64,000 nt of DNA from Oikopleura dioica (GCA_907165135.1 OU015568.1:5092501-5156500), one strand, 5' to 3'; positions 11,940 to 24,373 are shown, counted from the first letter of the stretch. Notes: generated by a model from the sequence alone, not told the origin. Translations and numbers: made by a program.

Positions 11940-14900
11940 ATGATCGTAAATGTGCAGCAAAATGCCGCTGCTCCTCAACAGCAACCTGGATTTGTACAGC
12001 CAAGTCCTGTATACTCACAGCAACCACCTCAAGGTTAGTAACTTATTTTTTAGTCCAAATTTTTGCCCTAAAAACCGAAGCGATAAATCGTATTTTGACA
12101 TGAAAAAGGGGGTTCCACAAATTTATGTCAAATCATTTCTTAGTTCCACCTCCTGCTCAGCAGCAGCCCGAAAAGAAAAACTCGAATCCGATTATTCTCG
12201 CTGTCATTGTATTTTTAATCATCTGTATCGTCGGTATCGTAGCAGGCATTGCTATGAGTGCCAATCCTCCCCCACCTGAAGATCCTCCAACGACAACTAC
12301 GACTACAACAACAGAAGAAACAACGACAACAATCGGCTACTCTGCTGATCTTTGCTCTGGTCTCTTCGATAACAATGTTGATTCCGCATCATCTTTGGAC
12401 ATCAAGTAAGATATTTTCTATCAAGTATATGCGGTCTTAAATTTTAGATCCCCAAATTATCCAGGCAGCTATGATGAACACACGGACTGTAGCAAAATCT
12501 TCCACTCTTCAAGCGGCGAAGGACTCACCTTTGAATTCATCGTTTTCGACACAGAATTGTGCTGCGATTATGTTCGTTTCTTCGATTTTACTGAAACTGA
12601 GCTTGAAACGTTTTATGTAAGAATTATTTTAAGAAAACCAAAAACTCTAAAATTGAAACTAAGGGAATTCGCTCCGGGAAAGTCACGTTTCAAGAGCCAA
12701 CAGTCCAAGTTGATTTTTATTCTGATGGCTCGGTTTCTCATTCGGGATTTCACATTCAAGTCAGTGATGGAGTCGACCCTTCGTTATTGGACAATATTTG
12801 CTCTGAACCCTCAGAGAGCTGGGTTCAGTCAACAATGCACATCAAGTAGGCTTTTTGATTGATTTCAAGGAATTTATTTTTCATCTTTTAGGTCTCCAAA
12901 TTACCCGGAAAACTATCACGGCTTCTATTACTGCGCTAAAGAGCTTCACTCTTTCAGCAATGGACTGACATTTGACATTCTCGACCTCAATGTCAATAAT
13001 AACGATAATGTTTGGCTCTCTGATCAACATGGAAACCTTCTTCAAAGTCTCACTGTAAGTTTTCTTCAGAAGATTTTTATCAATGACTCACCCATTTGTT
13101 TTACAGGAGGTCGGAAGTATCGGAATCGAATCGACATCAATCAAGCTCAATTTTTACTCTGATGGCTCGTCTCCAGCAGCTGGATTCCACATTCAAGTCA
13201 GCGACGGCGGCGTCGACTCTTCATCGTCAAATGATATCTGCTCTGGCGACCTCAATAATGACGTTGACACGACTCTGGACATCAAGTCGCCAAACTACCC
13301 GTCGAACTACAATGATAACACGGATTGTGCGAAAATTTACCACTCTCCAAGCGGCGATGGACTCACTTTCGAGTTCCTCGATTTCAACACCGAGGTGGGC
13401 TTCGACTACGTTCACTTTGAAGATTCAAATGGAGACAATCTTGTTACTCTCGATGTAAGTTTTTATCAACGAATTTATAAGTTAAATTTTCCATTAAGGG
13501 TGGTCACTCCGACACACTTTCTTTCCAAGAACCGTCAGTCGGAGTTCATTTTACATCCGATGGTGGTGTGACAAGAACTGGCTTTCACATCCAAGTCACT
13601 GATGGATACGTCTCTACATCGTCCAGTAATATTTGTTCTGGCAGCCACGATAACACTGTTGTTTCACCTATCGATATCAGGTGTGTTATCATTGAAAACT
13701 TTACCTGACGAAGTTTGAAGGTCTCCAAACTACCCGGAGAGCTACGCTCATAACACGGATTGTTCCAAAGTCTTCCATTCTTCCAGCGATGGACTAACTT
13801 TCCAGTTCATCGATTTCCATACCGAAGAAGATAACGATTACCTCGACTTCTCAGATGAAAATGGTGACAATCTCGAGTCAATTCATGTATATCCCCGTCT
13901 TTTTCTAACAAAACAATCACTTAAATTTTAAGGGATACCGCTCGGGAATGATTTCGTTTCAAGAGCCGTCTGTTCATCTTCGTTTTCATTCCGATTGGTC
14001 GGAACAAAAGTCGGGTTTTCGCATTCAAGTCAGTGATGGCTACGATCCTTCACACGACACGACAGCGACTCACATTGAACATGGCTTGCATTGCCCTGAT
14101 CCCTTCAATCCACCTTCGATTTCAAGCTCTCGAATTGTTGGAGGTCACGACGCTGTTCAAGGAGACTGGCCATGGATCGCGCATCTTGGAGGCTGTGGCG
14201 CAACGATTTTGACGAAAAAAACAGATGGCAGTAACGATGTTATAATGACAGGAAATGCTTCAAAACAACTGACAGCAATATAAGATCAAAGCAGTACTTG
14301 AACGAATTCGAAGCATGCTCAAAGCCGCTCATTGCTGTGGCTACTACAGCTCTGTCGATATTGGCAAACACAACGAACACAATACAGATGACTTCGCTAC
14401 CGTCCCCATTTTGCACTACGAGATCCACCCTCAATACGACGACAATTCAGTTTCCCACGATTACTGCATTCTCATTGTCCCCAATTTAATCGACAACGCT
14501 GACGCGCATTTTGAGCCTGCTTGTTTACCAGGAAGGGATTGACTTTTTTTTCCTTAGTTTCAAAGAATGAAAAAGGACCCTCAAAAGATGCTTATTTTGG
14601 ACATGGAAAACAATGCCACGTTGCCGGATGGGGTGCTTTATACTCCGGCGACATCCACGGGTCCAGTATTCTTCAGGAAGTAGATATAACGCTTATGTCG
14701 GAAGACTACTGCGTCGCCAACAGTCATCTGGAATATTTTAATTTGGATGATTCAATGTTCTGCGCCGGAACTCTGGACGATGATGGGAATGGCTTGACTG
14801 ATGGTCTCAAAGACTCTTGCCAGGGCGATTCTGGTGGACCAGTTATTTGCGCTGAAAACGGCGTTCCCTTCTTGTCCGGCGTCGTTTCGTGGGGCAATGG

Positions 14901-15514
14901 CTGTGCAGGGGAAGGGTATCCTGGCGTCTATGCTGATGTTTCGAGCGTCAAAGACTGGGCGATGGGCTTCTTTGATGATTATGATATTCCGTGCTATTCT
15001 GAAGTCGCCTACAATCCTCAAATGGAGCTTTATCTTTGCGACATAACCGACATGGATATTTCGGAAGGGCATGTTATCGGATTCAGGTAAAATTTGCTCT
15101 ATCAATTGGTCTTCAAATTCTTTAGGACTCAACATCACTACGGCAATTTTAACGACTGCTCGATGAAAATAACAAGAGAAGACCCAACAAAGGCCATCAA
15201 TATCTACATTGAATATATCGACTTGGAACCTGGAGCGGACTTTCTCTGGATCAACGATAACGCTCAATCAACTGTTTCCAACAAACTTGTCAGCCTTGAT
15301 CAAGACATTGTCGAATTCCGATTCACTTCGGATTGGAATAACTACAACTTCAATGGAGTGCGAATGATGATTATGCTCGGAGAACACGGTAAACCTAAAA
15401 TTTGCGATTTTTTTTCATTTTTTAGAAACCGGATGCGATTTCGCCGGATCAAGATCGATGAAAGATGCTCGAAAGCCAAAGTCTTTGATGAAAAAAAGAA
15501 CTGATTCTCAATAA
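11940..15514 (+). CDS. type II transmembrane serine protease: four CUB-trypsin-CUB
   Basis: Third tandem paralogue, 980 aa. Exons: 11940-12033, 12144-12405, 12448-12616, 12664-12845, 12892-13054, 13107-13454, 13499-13680, 13721-13886, 13933-14251, 14325-14531, 14588-15086, 15126-15388, 15426-15514. The domain order matches protease 2, with membrane helix PIILAVIVFLIICIVGIVAG, and the catalytic residues TAAHCC, SHDYCIL and GDSGGP are intact. Two introns have been lost relative to protease 2: exon 13107-13454 fuses the CUB2/CUB3 boundary, and 15126-15388 fuses two C-terminal CUB exons. Introns 14252-14324 and 14532-14587 use GA-AG ends. AATAAA at 15524. The 3' flanks of proteases 2 and 3 share a segment around AAGTACTGAATG, showing the duplication unit extends past the poly(A) site. 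Confidence 0.9.
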
Positions 15515-15529
15515 TAATTGCTGAATAAA

Positions 15530-16300
15530 CTTGAAATTTTTTAAGTACTGAATGATTGATTTTTGAGTCATTTTTCAAGAATCAAAGAAAGATACTAGAT
15601 AGTAGCTAGCGTCATTTTGATAAAAGAACCCTTGTTCTTTGCTAATTATCAAAGCTAAAAAAGCAGATAGCAGCAGTACTTTGCTTATCAGAAATAATTG
15701 GACATCGCTTGCGAGCGTGAGTATAAACATTTTGCGCCGCAGCGCGATGGCGTCATTTTACTAGAATCGAGAAGTTCACGTTGTCGCTCTGCTGCATTTT
15801 TAAGACGCCTGCTCTTTTCAGCGCTTGCAAATTGGGAGGGAAACATTCATTTCTTACCAGATTACGGCAGAAATGTTTAGACGCGGATGGTTTTATCTGT
15901 CGCGAAATTGCGGCTCTCCCAAGTGGCAATTTTAAAATTTCTGCGCTATCTCCCAATTTTGGGCGACCTCACCCTCTTTATCTCCTCGCTCGACTTGAGA
16001 ATTTTCATGTCTATCGAAAGAGCCCCGCCGCGGTAAGAGGATCGCCGCGGTTTTGTAACTCTAGAATTTTTTCTTACGAACGATCAAGGATCACATTGCT
16101 CAGATTCTTGAGATCCCCGGCGCTAGAATTTGGTCAAGTACGATTCATAAGAATAATTCAAGCGGAAGATTCTCAAATTGACAAAATAAAAAGAATCATT
16201 ATTTACGCCATCATGGGAAACGAGCATATGCTCTTCATTTGCCCATTTTTTGCAAAAAATTGATGACAAAGTGTGTCATTTGAGAATTTTTTCTTAAAAA
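15530..16300. other. gene-free stretch
   Basis: About 770 bp after the protease cluster. A long open frame at 15781-16263 has no ATG-proximal signal, domain or splice logic, and the opposite strand is also partly open. I see no supported feature beyond the promoter region of the next gene. Confidence 0.4.
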
Positions 16301-17828
16301 ATGAAGCTTCTTTTATCATTTTGGGGACTTGTTTTGAGCGTGGATCCGTGTTTGAGTGGAGAGAATCAGCCAAATTATGGGGGAAGCTGCTGGAATAAAT
16401 GGGGATCTGTCGAGGATATTGATCAATGGGCTGAGGAAAATTGTGGAGTCAATAGTTGTCCTGAAGGGGTTGATCTTACAGGAGAGGATTTATTGATATG
16501 GCCCATATCATATGGCCCATATGATATGGGTTAATAATATTCATATTGAAGTAATCCTATAAGTGGAATCAAATTGGTATAAAAATATTAATTTTTACTA
16601 CAATTCAAGGAAAAAAAAATAATTTGAGAACGACAAAATAATAATTAACTTTATGGTTTCCACAATAATCTGAAATCCTCACCAGAAAACTGCTTCACCA
16701 ATCCCTTCCCGTACAAACCCAACGATCTCAAGCCAATTTCTTTGGAAGAATATGAAAAATTCCTTGCCAAGCAAGAAAAACCCGACTTCAACAACGACCC
16801 CGAGTGTGCTGATGTCCTCAAGCCCTACCAGGTTGCTCTTGATTCCTGAGAGTTTTTTTGATCTTCTTTTCAGGAATGGTTCAACTCGCCAAACGTTCAA
16901 AACTGCAAGTTCAACATTGACATGACAAACAAATACGGAGAGGTCCAGTGTAAGTCCTAACCCTCTCTTGCCACCTGAGAATCAATTCTAGCGACGATGT
17001 TCTACTCAAACAACACCGAAGCCGCCGGATGCAATCAAAACGGCAGCGGTCGAGATGATCTTAAAGGTTGCTACTGCGATCTTTCTCCTTCAAACATCTG
17101 GCTCGAAATCAGCAACGACTTGACAAAGACACATCCTCAGAATCCAAAAACTGTCCGTCGATCTGCCGAGGTAAGGAAACAAGTTGATTTTTTTCTGAGA
17201 ATTTTTAGCTTTTCGACTTGTCCTCGGATATCGCAGAAGTAGGCACGCTGAATGAGAATATCTACCGAGAAATGAGACATGCCAAGAATCATGCGAATAT
17301 GAACAACTGGTAAGGGCCCTACCCTAAGGCGATAAAAAACGAGAAAGATTCGTATTTCGAGAAACCATAACTTAATTTTTTCTGTTTTGTATTTGTACAA
17401 AAATATATTTAAATCTTGGACTTAAATATAAAAACTTTCAAGAAGTTCAGCTTTTATACCCCTACCATTATAATGTTAGATATCTTACTTATTTCTAGGC
17501 GTATGGATTGTCTGTATTGCGCAATGATGGACGTCAACGAGCGCCTGATCGGCAAAACGTTTTACTTCGAATACGTGCTGGAAACTTACGAGGCCTATGT
17601 GGATTATCTCATGCATTTAACCTGCGCAGGTGGCCCGATTTATTTTCTGATGCAGCTTCTTAAAACTCAAATCTTCTAGTTCAATACAATGAGGAAATCA
17701 TGATCTACATCAGGAACGAGTTCGAGGAGATCAAGGAAGAAATCGAAAATGGCGAGGAATTCTGTAATGGACCTGGAGAAAGTTGCTTTGAGGGCAAAGA
17801 CTGTAGTCTTGGAACTTGTGTTTTTTGA
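16301..17828 (+). CDS. secreted cysteine-rich protein, unknown
   Basis: Family not recognised. Exons: 16301-16529, 16686-16831, 16874-16949, 16992-17170, 17209-17309, 17499-17629, 17680-17828 (336 aa). The start has a signal peptide (MKLLLSFWGLVLSVDPCLSG) followed by scattered cysteines, including C-Y-C and C-L-Y-C pairs, and many acidic residues, so it is probably disulphide-stabilised and extracellular. The first junction is ambiguous: a GT donor at 16530 and a CAG/GAGAGG (GA) donor at 16492 both keep phase 1. The segment between them is a dense set of CATATG/GATATGGCCC palindromes, so it may be intron. Other introns are 38-50 nt except intron 5 (189 nt). AATAAA at about 17842. Confidence 0.72.
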
Positions 17829-17848
17829 CGCTGAAAATTGAAATAAAA

Positions 17849-19332
17849 ATTTTGCTATTTTGTATTTCGAAATTTCTTAGAAAAAAGCTTTTTCTTGTCT
17901 GCTAGACAGATTGTCTAGTAGACAGGAAATATAAAAATTGAATATTGTTAGTAAAACGTCATTTGCTCGGCCAAAGATTGACAAAATTGAGTTTTTCCTA
18001 ACATTTTGAGAGATCAACCAATCAGACGAGAGAGGGATGAAAATTGAGAATCTTGGGCAAATTTTCTGAAGTTTTATCGATAATTTTAGACCCGAAATAT
18101 CCACTTTGCTTTCTGATTATTTTGGACAAAGCCTCTTGAGCACCATAATTGCGTTAGATCGTTACATTGCTAATTACATTTCCGCATGTTTAGATGAGAT
18201 ACAAATGCAATTTAAAATGGGAGACAAAGGAGTCGCTTCAGAGAAAGCGCCTTCGATGAATTGAACGTAACGGGCGCGCTCTTTTTGTGCCGCACTTGGT
18301 GTGGTGGAGCGACTAGACCCTTAATGGTGCATCTAACAAGGTTCTTTTGCTATGATACTGGACCCAGGCCCAGGAGAAGGTACTAGACCCCTCTTACCGG
18401 CAGTGAGGAGAGAGATAACAATGTGAATGTAACATGTTTAAAATTGCAAGCCAGGATTACCGCAACAATATGTTATTATGCAGTAGATAGCGAAAATTTT
18501 TGAAGAAAGAAGCGGTTTTTCCATTTATTCAGAAATCCTACAAAATTTTGGTACAGTGGTATGAGCGGTTTCCGCACCCCTATTTTTCGCCTTTAAAAAT
18601 TCATATCTTTTGATTGAGATATGATATTCGATTTCTGTTTCCAGTTATGAAATTTTCAAGCCATTTTCTATTAGGGAAAAATACAATAAATAGAGTTTTT
18701 TGAAATTATCTGTGTAATTTTAAAAAATCGTAGGGGTGCGGAAACCGCTCATACCGCTGTAGTCAGATTTGCCATAATTTAAAATTGGTTTCCAGTTAAA
18801 TTTAAGATAGTGACACCCTTATTTCTCCATCTTAAAATCTTCTTTAGACCCTCATCTTCCATTTTGGTACAGTATCTTACAGGCTTTCTTTTCATATTTG
18901 AACCCTTCTGTAACAGAATAAAGGGTAAACAAGATTTCAAGTTGAGCGGTGCGAAAAGCTGCCGACACTTGACCTTTTCAAAAAGCAGAACGTATTTTGC
19001 ATGCTGCGGCGGATTACGAAGCTTTCTCGTTCTACACCGCTGACGATGCTCGCGATTAACCTCCACGAAAAATGCCGGAAATCATTATTTCTGAGAAGTG
19101 TTCATTTTCTTCTTGGCCCCTGCCCATCAACGAGTACCTAATCAGCTCGCGGACTAATAATACACTAATAAAACAACAGGAGCAGGAGCGCCCATGATAA
19201 TGAATCAGACTTATCAATTCTTTACGATCGGAGCCAAGCGAACTCGGTCCAAAATTTTCCGCACCATTGTTTTTTAATTACAAAACAAAAAAAAAGAAAG
19301 AATATTTTTCTTTTAACTTAACAGAGAAAAGA
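17849..19332. other. gene-free stretch containing a MITE
   Basis: About 1.5 kb with no supported exon. Its only clear feature is the TA-flanked element at 18554-18759. Confidence 0.5.
18554..18759. mobile_element. Tc1/mariner-like MITE
   Basis: A 206-bp element with 29-bp terminal inverted repeats (18554-18582 and 18731-18759; 28 of 29 match) beginning CAGTGGTATGAGCGG and flanked on both sides by TA. There is no open frame, so it is non-autonomous. TA target sites and CAGT ends are typical of Tc1/mariner elements. Confidence 0.85.
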
Positions 19333-20669
19333 ATGAAGTTTTTCGCGTTGTTTCTGGCAGTTGTCCTTGGAGAAGAAGTTTGTAAATTTAATGGGATCCG
19401 ACGAAGAAGAAGAGGATACAGAGCGATTGATTATGGACTCGGCACGGATTTGAATATTGTTTTACTGAGAATTGAAGGTAAGGAGAGGAAAGATGATTTT
19501 AAACGAAAAATTTTGTCTTCTATGCTCGGCTCTAAGTCCCACGTTTTTATACCCAAGAACCCTTTAGTAATGTGCCCTTACCCTTAATTGACCATTAACC
19601 CATACGACTACTGTATTTGAAGTACAGTATTTCCAAAACAATAACTCTCAGGTTGACAGTCTCAGCTACAATGTCTAGAGAAATTTGCTATTAATGATTT
19701 TAAAAATCCAATAAGATAATAAAGTATTATTAATAATATTATCAAAAATAGCCGAGTTGTTTTTGAGTTTTCGAAGATCATCAAGTTTTCTCCGGACTCT
19801 TTTTAATTCTCAATAATTTATTGACAATAAATTTAAGTCTACTCACCATAGACAATGGCTTTAAGACCACCAGGATTTTTACTCGCTGGGAAGAAGACTA
19901 CTAATAAATGGGATAAAATTACGATTGAGCGTAAAAATTATTCGCTAACCGTGATATTCAGAGGACTCATTAACAAAGCTTGATCAATCGACGACTGATC
20001 ATTTGAAGATACTTTACGGCGTCGATGAAGATTATGAGACAGTGGTTACTGTCGGGAAACCCATGAATGCGAAATATTTGGTGAGTTATATTTGGAATTA
20101 TGCTGGGCAGGATTTCAAGTTAATTTTCTAGTGCTGCGACGAGAGCATCATTCATGTTGACATGATTCAAGCTTGTCAGGTTCTTGATTTCCGGACAGCG
20201 GAGGTCCCGGATTCTCCAGTGACAGATCACGATGTTCAAGTCGGCGAGGAGGAGATCTTGATGGAAGGTACTTATTTGAAATAAGTTATTTCAAAATTTT
20301 TCCCCGAAAAATTAATAAATTGCCTTCAATTCAGACATCGACTTCAAAAACTCAACGACAACTTCACCTGGAAATTCAAGCGAATCATTCGACGTCCCTG
20401 AAGCTGTAGTCGACTCTGCTCTTATCACCATCATCTCTCCCTTCTTCAACGCTTCTGGCTACATCATCATTCTCGTTGGCTTCATTCTCGGAGTCATCCT
20501 CACCCTTGTCTGCGTCAAATGCTGCTGTGATGGTTACGAAAGAGAGCCGGAAATTAAAGAGGACGAAATAAACTCGCTTTTGCTCAGGGGAGGAATAAGA
20601 GGAGGTTCATTTGACTATCGAAAATCGCTCAATGGGACGCTTGATAGAGCGAATACTCTTACTGCATGA
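19333..20669 (+). CDS. single-pass type I membrane protein, unknown
   Basis: Exons: 19333-19477, 19962-20080, 20132-20267, 20335-20669 (244 aa). The N-terminus is a signal peptide (MKFFALFLAVVLG). The ectodomain includes an Arg-rich patch (RRRRRGYR) just after the leader that could be a furin-type cleavage site. A C-terminal helix (GYIIILVGFILGVILTLVC) is followed by a CCC cluster suited to palmitoylation and a cytoplasmic tail of about 60 residues. Intron 1 is 484 nt, long for this locus, and could hide an exon. No family recognised. AATAAA at 20703. It is convergent with the calcyphosin-like gene. Confidence 0.72.
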
Positions 20670-21061
20670 AGCTTATCGAAAAAAAACTGTATATAATTTT
20701 CAAATAAAAGGCGAAAAAACCATTTCAATGAAAATCGGGACCATTTTATCGAATGAGTCAAAAATTGTCTTTTTAACATGATCTTTGGTTAATTCATTTT
20801 CAAGTTCCTTCGAGTAATTTTCGGCTGAACGTCCGAGAATTGTCAGCAATTGAACCTAATTAATTGATTCCCCGCGATTTTCATCCGTCAACACGTTTTT
20901 CGATATGAAAATAAACACGTGACCAGACGGGGCAACTTCTTTTACGAAGAAATTGCGGTAGGGCTTCAGGTGCTATAAATATTTTATATCCGGTGCGCCT
21001 TTATCGCCTTGCCCCGCTCGTGTCGCGATTCTTTTGAAGAAAACTTTAGTGTCTCTTTTAT

Positions 21062-22830
21062 TTACAACCCAAAAACAGCAAACATGATATTGAAGAAAAC
21101 TCTGTCTCGCTCGATCAGAAGCGAGAGCATCAGGAAAAAATCGTAAAAGTGTCGATAGAGGAGCTCGTTGTTTTTCGATTCAAGGAGAGTGAAGAATTTT
21201 TGGCGAATCTCGGACTCTTGCTTTTCGCCGCTTTTGACTTTCGGGTGAATTTTGAAGCTGATAATGATGATGAAGAAAATCGACGTTTGAGCGTACCTGA
21301 GTGTTTTCTCTGCATTGAAAATTGAGCATTTTCCTTCTCCTTTCGGATCAAGCTTTTTCCATGCTTTCTGGACTAAACCAGCTCGTTCCTCCGTCATTTC
21401 GCCGATAAAGGCGGTCAGAAACTCTTCGTATCCAATCGTTCCGGATTGATCTTCGTCCACGATTCTCCAGACGCTTTCAAATTCTTCGACAGACAAGCCT
21501 ACATGGTAAAATATTCAGTCGAAGTGGAAATCGGAAAAAAGCTCTTACGAATATTCGCCGAGGAGAGAGCTAATTGAAGCTCGTCTTTTGACAAGCTTCC
21601 ATCTCCAGATTTGTCTAACTTCGCGAACTGTTTCTGAAGCGAGCTGATGCTTTTGATGAAATTCTCCTTCAGTCGATCTAGAATCTCCTTGAACCGAAAC
21701 TCACCAGCGTTCTCTTACCTTTTACGAGTTTTTGAACTCCCTCAAGAACCTTTCTATCCTTCCTTTCCTCTTCTGTCAGCGCTCCCCCGGTCGGACAGCC
21801 CCACCAAGTATCGAAGCTTTTTTGCTCGTAGTCTTCCACCGCCGTGATTCGGACATAGATCGGCTCTGGATTTCCGGGCTTCAAAAAGCTCAATGTTCCT
21901 CCGGGTCGTATATCACGAGCTTTGAAGACTTCGCCCTTCCTCCGCCCGTGCGCGAAGGAATAAGAAAATCGGGGAGCAATGAGAGTAACTGGCTTTGAAT
22001 AATTCGAGCGTCCTAGAAAATGAAATGAGGTCAAGAACACTTTGAAGAAGAAAAACCTAAGTTGCGGTAATTATAGACCATCATGGTCTGATCAATATTG
22101 AAGAAAAAGCCGTGCAGCTCCTTGATTGCTTTGACGGAATCTTTGGTGATGAACCTGGCAGTAAAAGATTTGTAGTTTTCCAGAGAAGCAGCGGTGACAG
22201 AGCCTTTTGGAGCGATTTCTGTATCGTGCAGTCTCCTGCATTTTCCCTGAAAGAAAAATAATCCTGGTTGTTTCAGTAGATTCACTAGAGTACCTTCAGA
22301 ACCCCAGGATCACGACCAATTGGTTTGACTTTCTGCTCATTAGAATTAATCGCTCCATTTGACAAGCTAAAAACAAAATGAGATTTCTGGCGACTTTCTC
22401 TTATTGTTACTCACCAATCTTCTTTCATTTGTTCCTTGACAATTTCTTTGATTCTCTTATTCTCCGCAGTCTGAGCCTCGATTTTCTCGTAGCAATCTGC
22501 GAGGACTAAATCTGCGAAATCAAGGAAGAATTTCGCCATTTCTTCTGATCCATCATTGGCTGTCGGGTAATTTGGGATATAAGCGGAAAGGTCCATTTCT
22601 GACCGGTCGGTCGTGTCGAGATAGTAGTAGGGTTGTTTCTTTGGCACTGCTGGAGCTTCATTTTCGCCCGATCGAGCTGAATTCTGGGGCCGAGCGGAGC
22701 CAGATGGAGTGGGCAATGGGGTCCCCCAAGAAAGCTCCTTCGAAGCAACTTCTCTAACTTTCAAATCTCTATCTTGGCTCTCATCGTGACCAAGTGCGGT
22801 TTTTAGGTCAAGCCGAGGGACAGAAGCCAT
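21062..22830 (-). CDS. CAPS2: calcyphosin-2-like EF-hand protein
   Basis: Calcium-binding protein of the calcyphosin group. Minus-strand exons: 22830-22415, 22366-22294, 22246-22057, 22012-21719, 21677-21549, 21498-21297, 21257-21062 (499 aa). The C-terminal third has EF-hand loops DKSGDGSLSKDE and DEDQSGTIGYEE, a degenerate third loop (DPKGEGKC), and the family motif HPKVKSGE. The roughly 300-residue N-terminal extension distinguishes CAPS2 from short calcyphosins (about 190 aa); I assign it mainly by length and order. Calcyphosin-family genes are often expressed in ciliated cells, but nothing here shows that. All introns are GT-AG, 39-51 nt. Confidence 0.75.
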
Positions 22831-23930
22831 TTTGGGAGAAAATAAATTGAAAGCGAAAAGAAGAAACTTGTCGTGGAAATAATTGGATGAAGATATTTGC
22901 GCGTTGCCAAGGAAACGAAAATTATAAGAAAATTTCAGCGGCTTTGAAGACCTTTTTGACTTGATTTTGTCGAATTCGAGCACATACGGTATTTCGGTTA
23001 ATACTTACAGAATGAATAAAATCATGACAGAAACCTTCTTTCAAGGACATAAGAAGGTTAATTTGCGCGCTGACCTACCTATTACTTCTTTCCCTTAAAT
23101 AAGCTGTCAGCATAAGCCTGACATCTTTCGGGATAAAAACAACACGAGGCAAAATGGAATCAATTATTCATCCTTGATTTCAGTCAGCTTAGGAAACAGC
23201 TCACGGAGAGTTTATAATGCGGAGGGCGGCAAAGGTTAATTTTATTTTTCTTGAACCGTCGCATTCGGACACTCTTGCCGGTCAAAATCGTCTCTAAGAA
23301 TCAATCACGTGAATAAATTTGAATTTCCTTTTTTGATAAATAAGACGAAAATTAGAGATATAAAAAAAGAAAAAAATAATTGGTAAATAAGAACCGGTAA
23401 CAAAGCATTTTTTATTTAAGAAAGTGATACCCTTATTTCATTTGATCAAAATTAATAAAATTTTAAAGGAAAATCGTCATTTTTTCGGTGAATTTATGAT
23501 AATAATCAAAAATAATAAATAATTATTTTAAATAATTAAAATATTTAAATAATTATGAAGCATTAGATTTCAAATCTGCCATATAGAGACAAATAAGTAA
23601 AGTTGAATAAGAAGTCTTTTTGTCGCAAATCGAGCTTGTTTTATATTCAAAACAGGAGACGTTTTAGCAGTCATTAGTAAATGCAATCATTCAACCCAAC
23701 GAAATGATATGTTTTAGCAACGAGAAGCTGAATACTTTATGAAAGAGAGTCCATTACGTGAAAACCGTCAAGAAGAGCATCAAAACTGGCTTTCTTGAAA
23801 ATACTCAAATCAGAATTTGAATTAGAAAGAGACAAAAAAGGACGAAAAAAAGGCAAATTGTTGAAATAATATTAAGTTTTTTCATCATTTATTTTCTAGG
23901 AAAGGATCTTATCTGACAGTTCTTCAATGT
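22831..23930. other. AT-rich gene-free stretch
   Basis: About 1.1 kb upstream of the calcyphosin-like start, becoming very AT-rich after 23300 with short TAAT repeats. No supported exon, RNA gene or inverted repeat was seen. Confidence 0.5.
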
Positions 23931-24373
23931 ATGGCGACTCAAACTGGCGACAAGCCTCTTTACTTTTTTGTCATATTCCCACTTGCACCTGCTTTTCTTC
24001 TCTTGGTAAGAATAACCTTGAACTATAGGTTGGAAAAAGTAGATATGGGGGTAAGGGGCCCAACAATGACCACCTCCCCCTCACTTCGAAGAGTTTGCCC
24101 ATCCTTGTTATATTTTAGTCGTTCGCGTTTTGGTACAACTGTGTTCGGCCAAAACTTTTTAAAGAAAAAGTCCGGAAAGGTATGAAACCCGCCGTTGAAC
24201 ATAATTCTCAATCGTTTTTTCAAGAAAGAGAAGCTCTTTACATAACAATCGCCGAAGATATGAACAGAAAAGCTGCAGCAAGTATTCGGAAAGAGTTGAT
24301 AATTAGACTTATTGACAACGATTTTGACTATTCACCAGTTATAATTGAAAATTATGAGACCGCTTTATTTTGA
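23931..24373 (+). CDS. small single-pass membrane protein, unknown
   Basis: Exons: 23931-24005, 24119-24179, 24225-24373 (94 aa). A TTTTCTAG acceptor about 30 bp upstream of the ATG may be a trans-splice site. A hydrophobic stretch (YFFVIFPLAPAFLLL SFAFWY across the first junction) is followed by basic residues and then an amphipathic, charged C-terminal half ending NYETALF. The three exons keep frame with GT-AG introns of 113 and 45 nt. It could be a small organelle membrane subunit; I do not recognise it. Confidence 0.6.

Noticed and set aside
15781-16263. 160-codon open frame before the Cys-rich secreted gene
   Set aside because: No ATG context, domain, signal peptide or splice partner; the opposite strand is also partly open and neither frame stands out.
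18290-18420. Possible small RNA gene in a GC-richer segment
   Set aside because: No cloverleaf, snRNA motif or spliced-leader consensus could be recognised.
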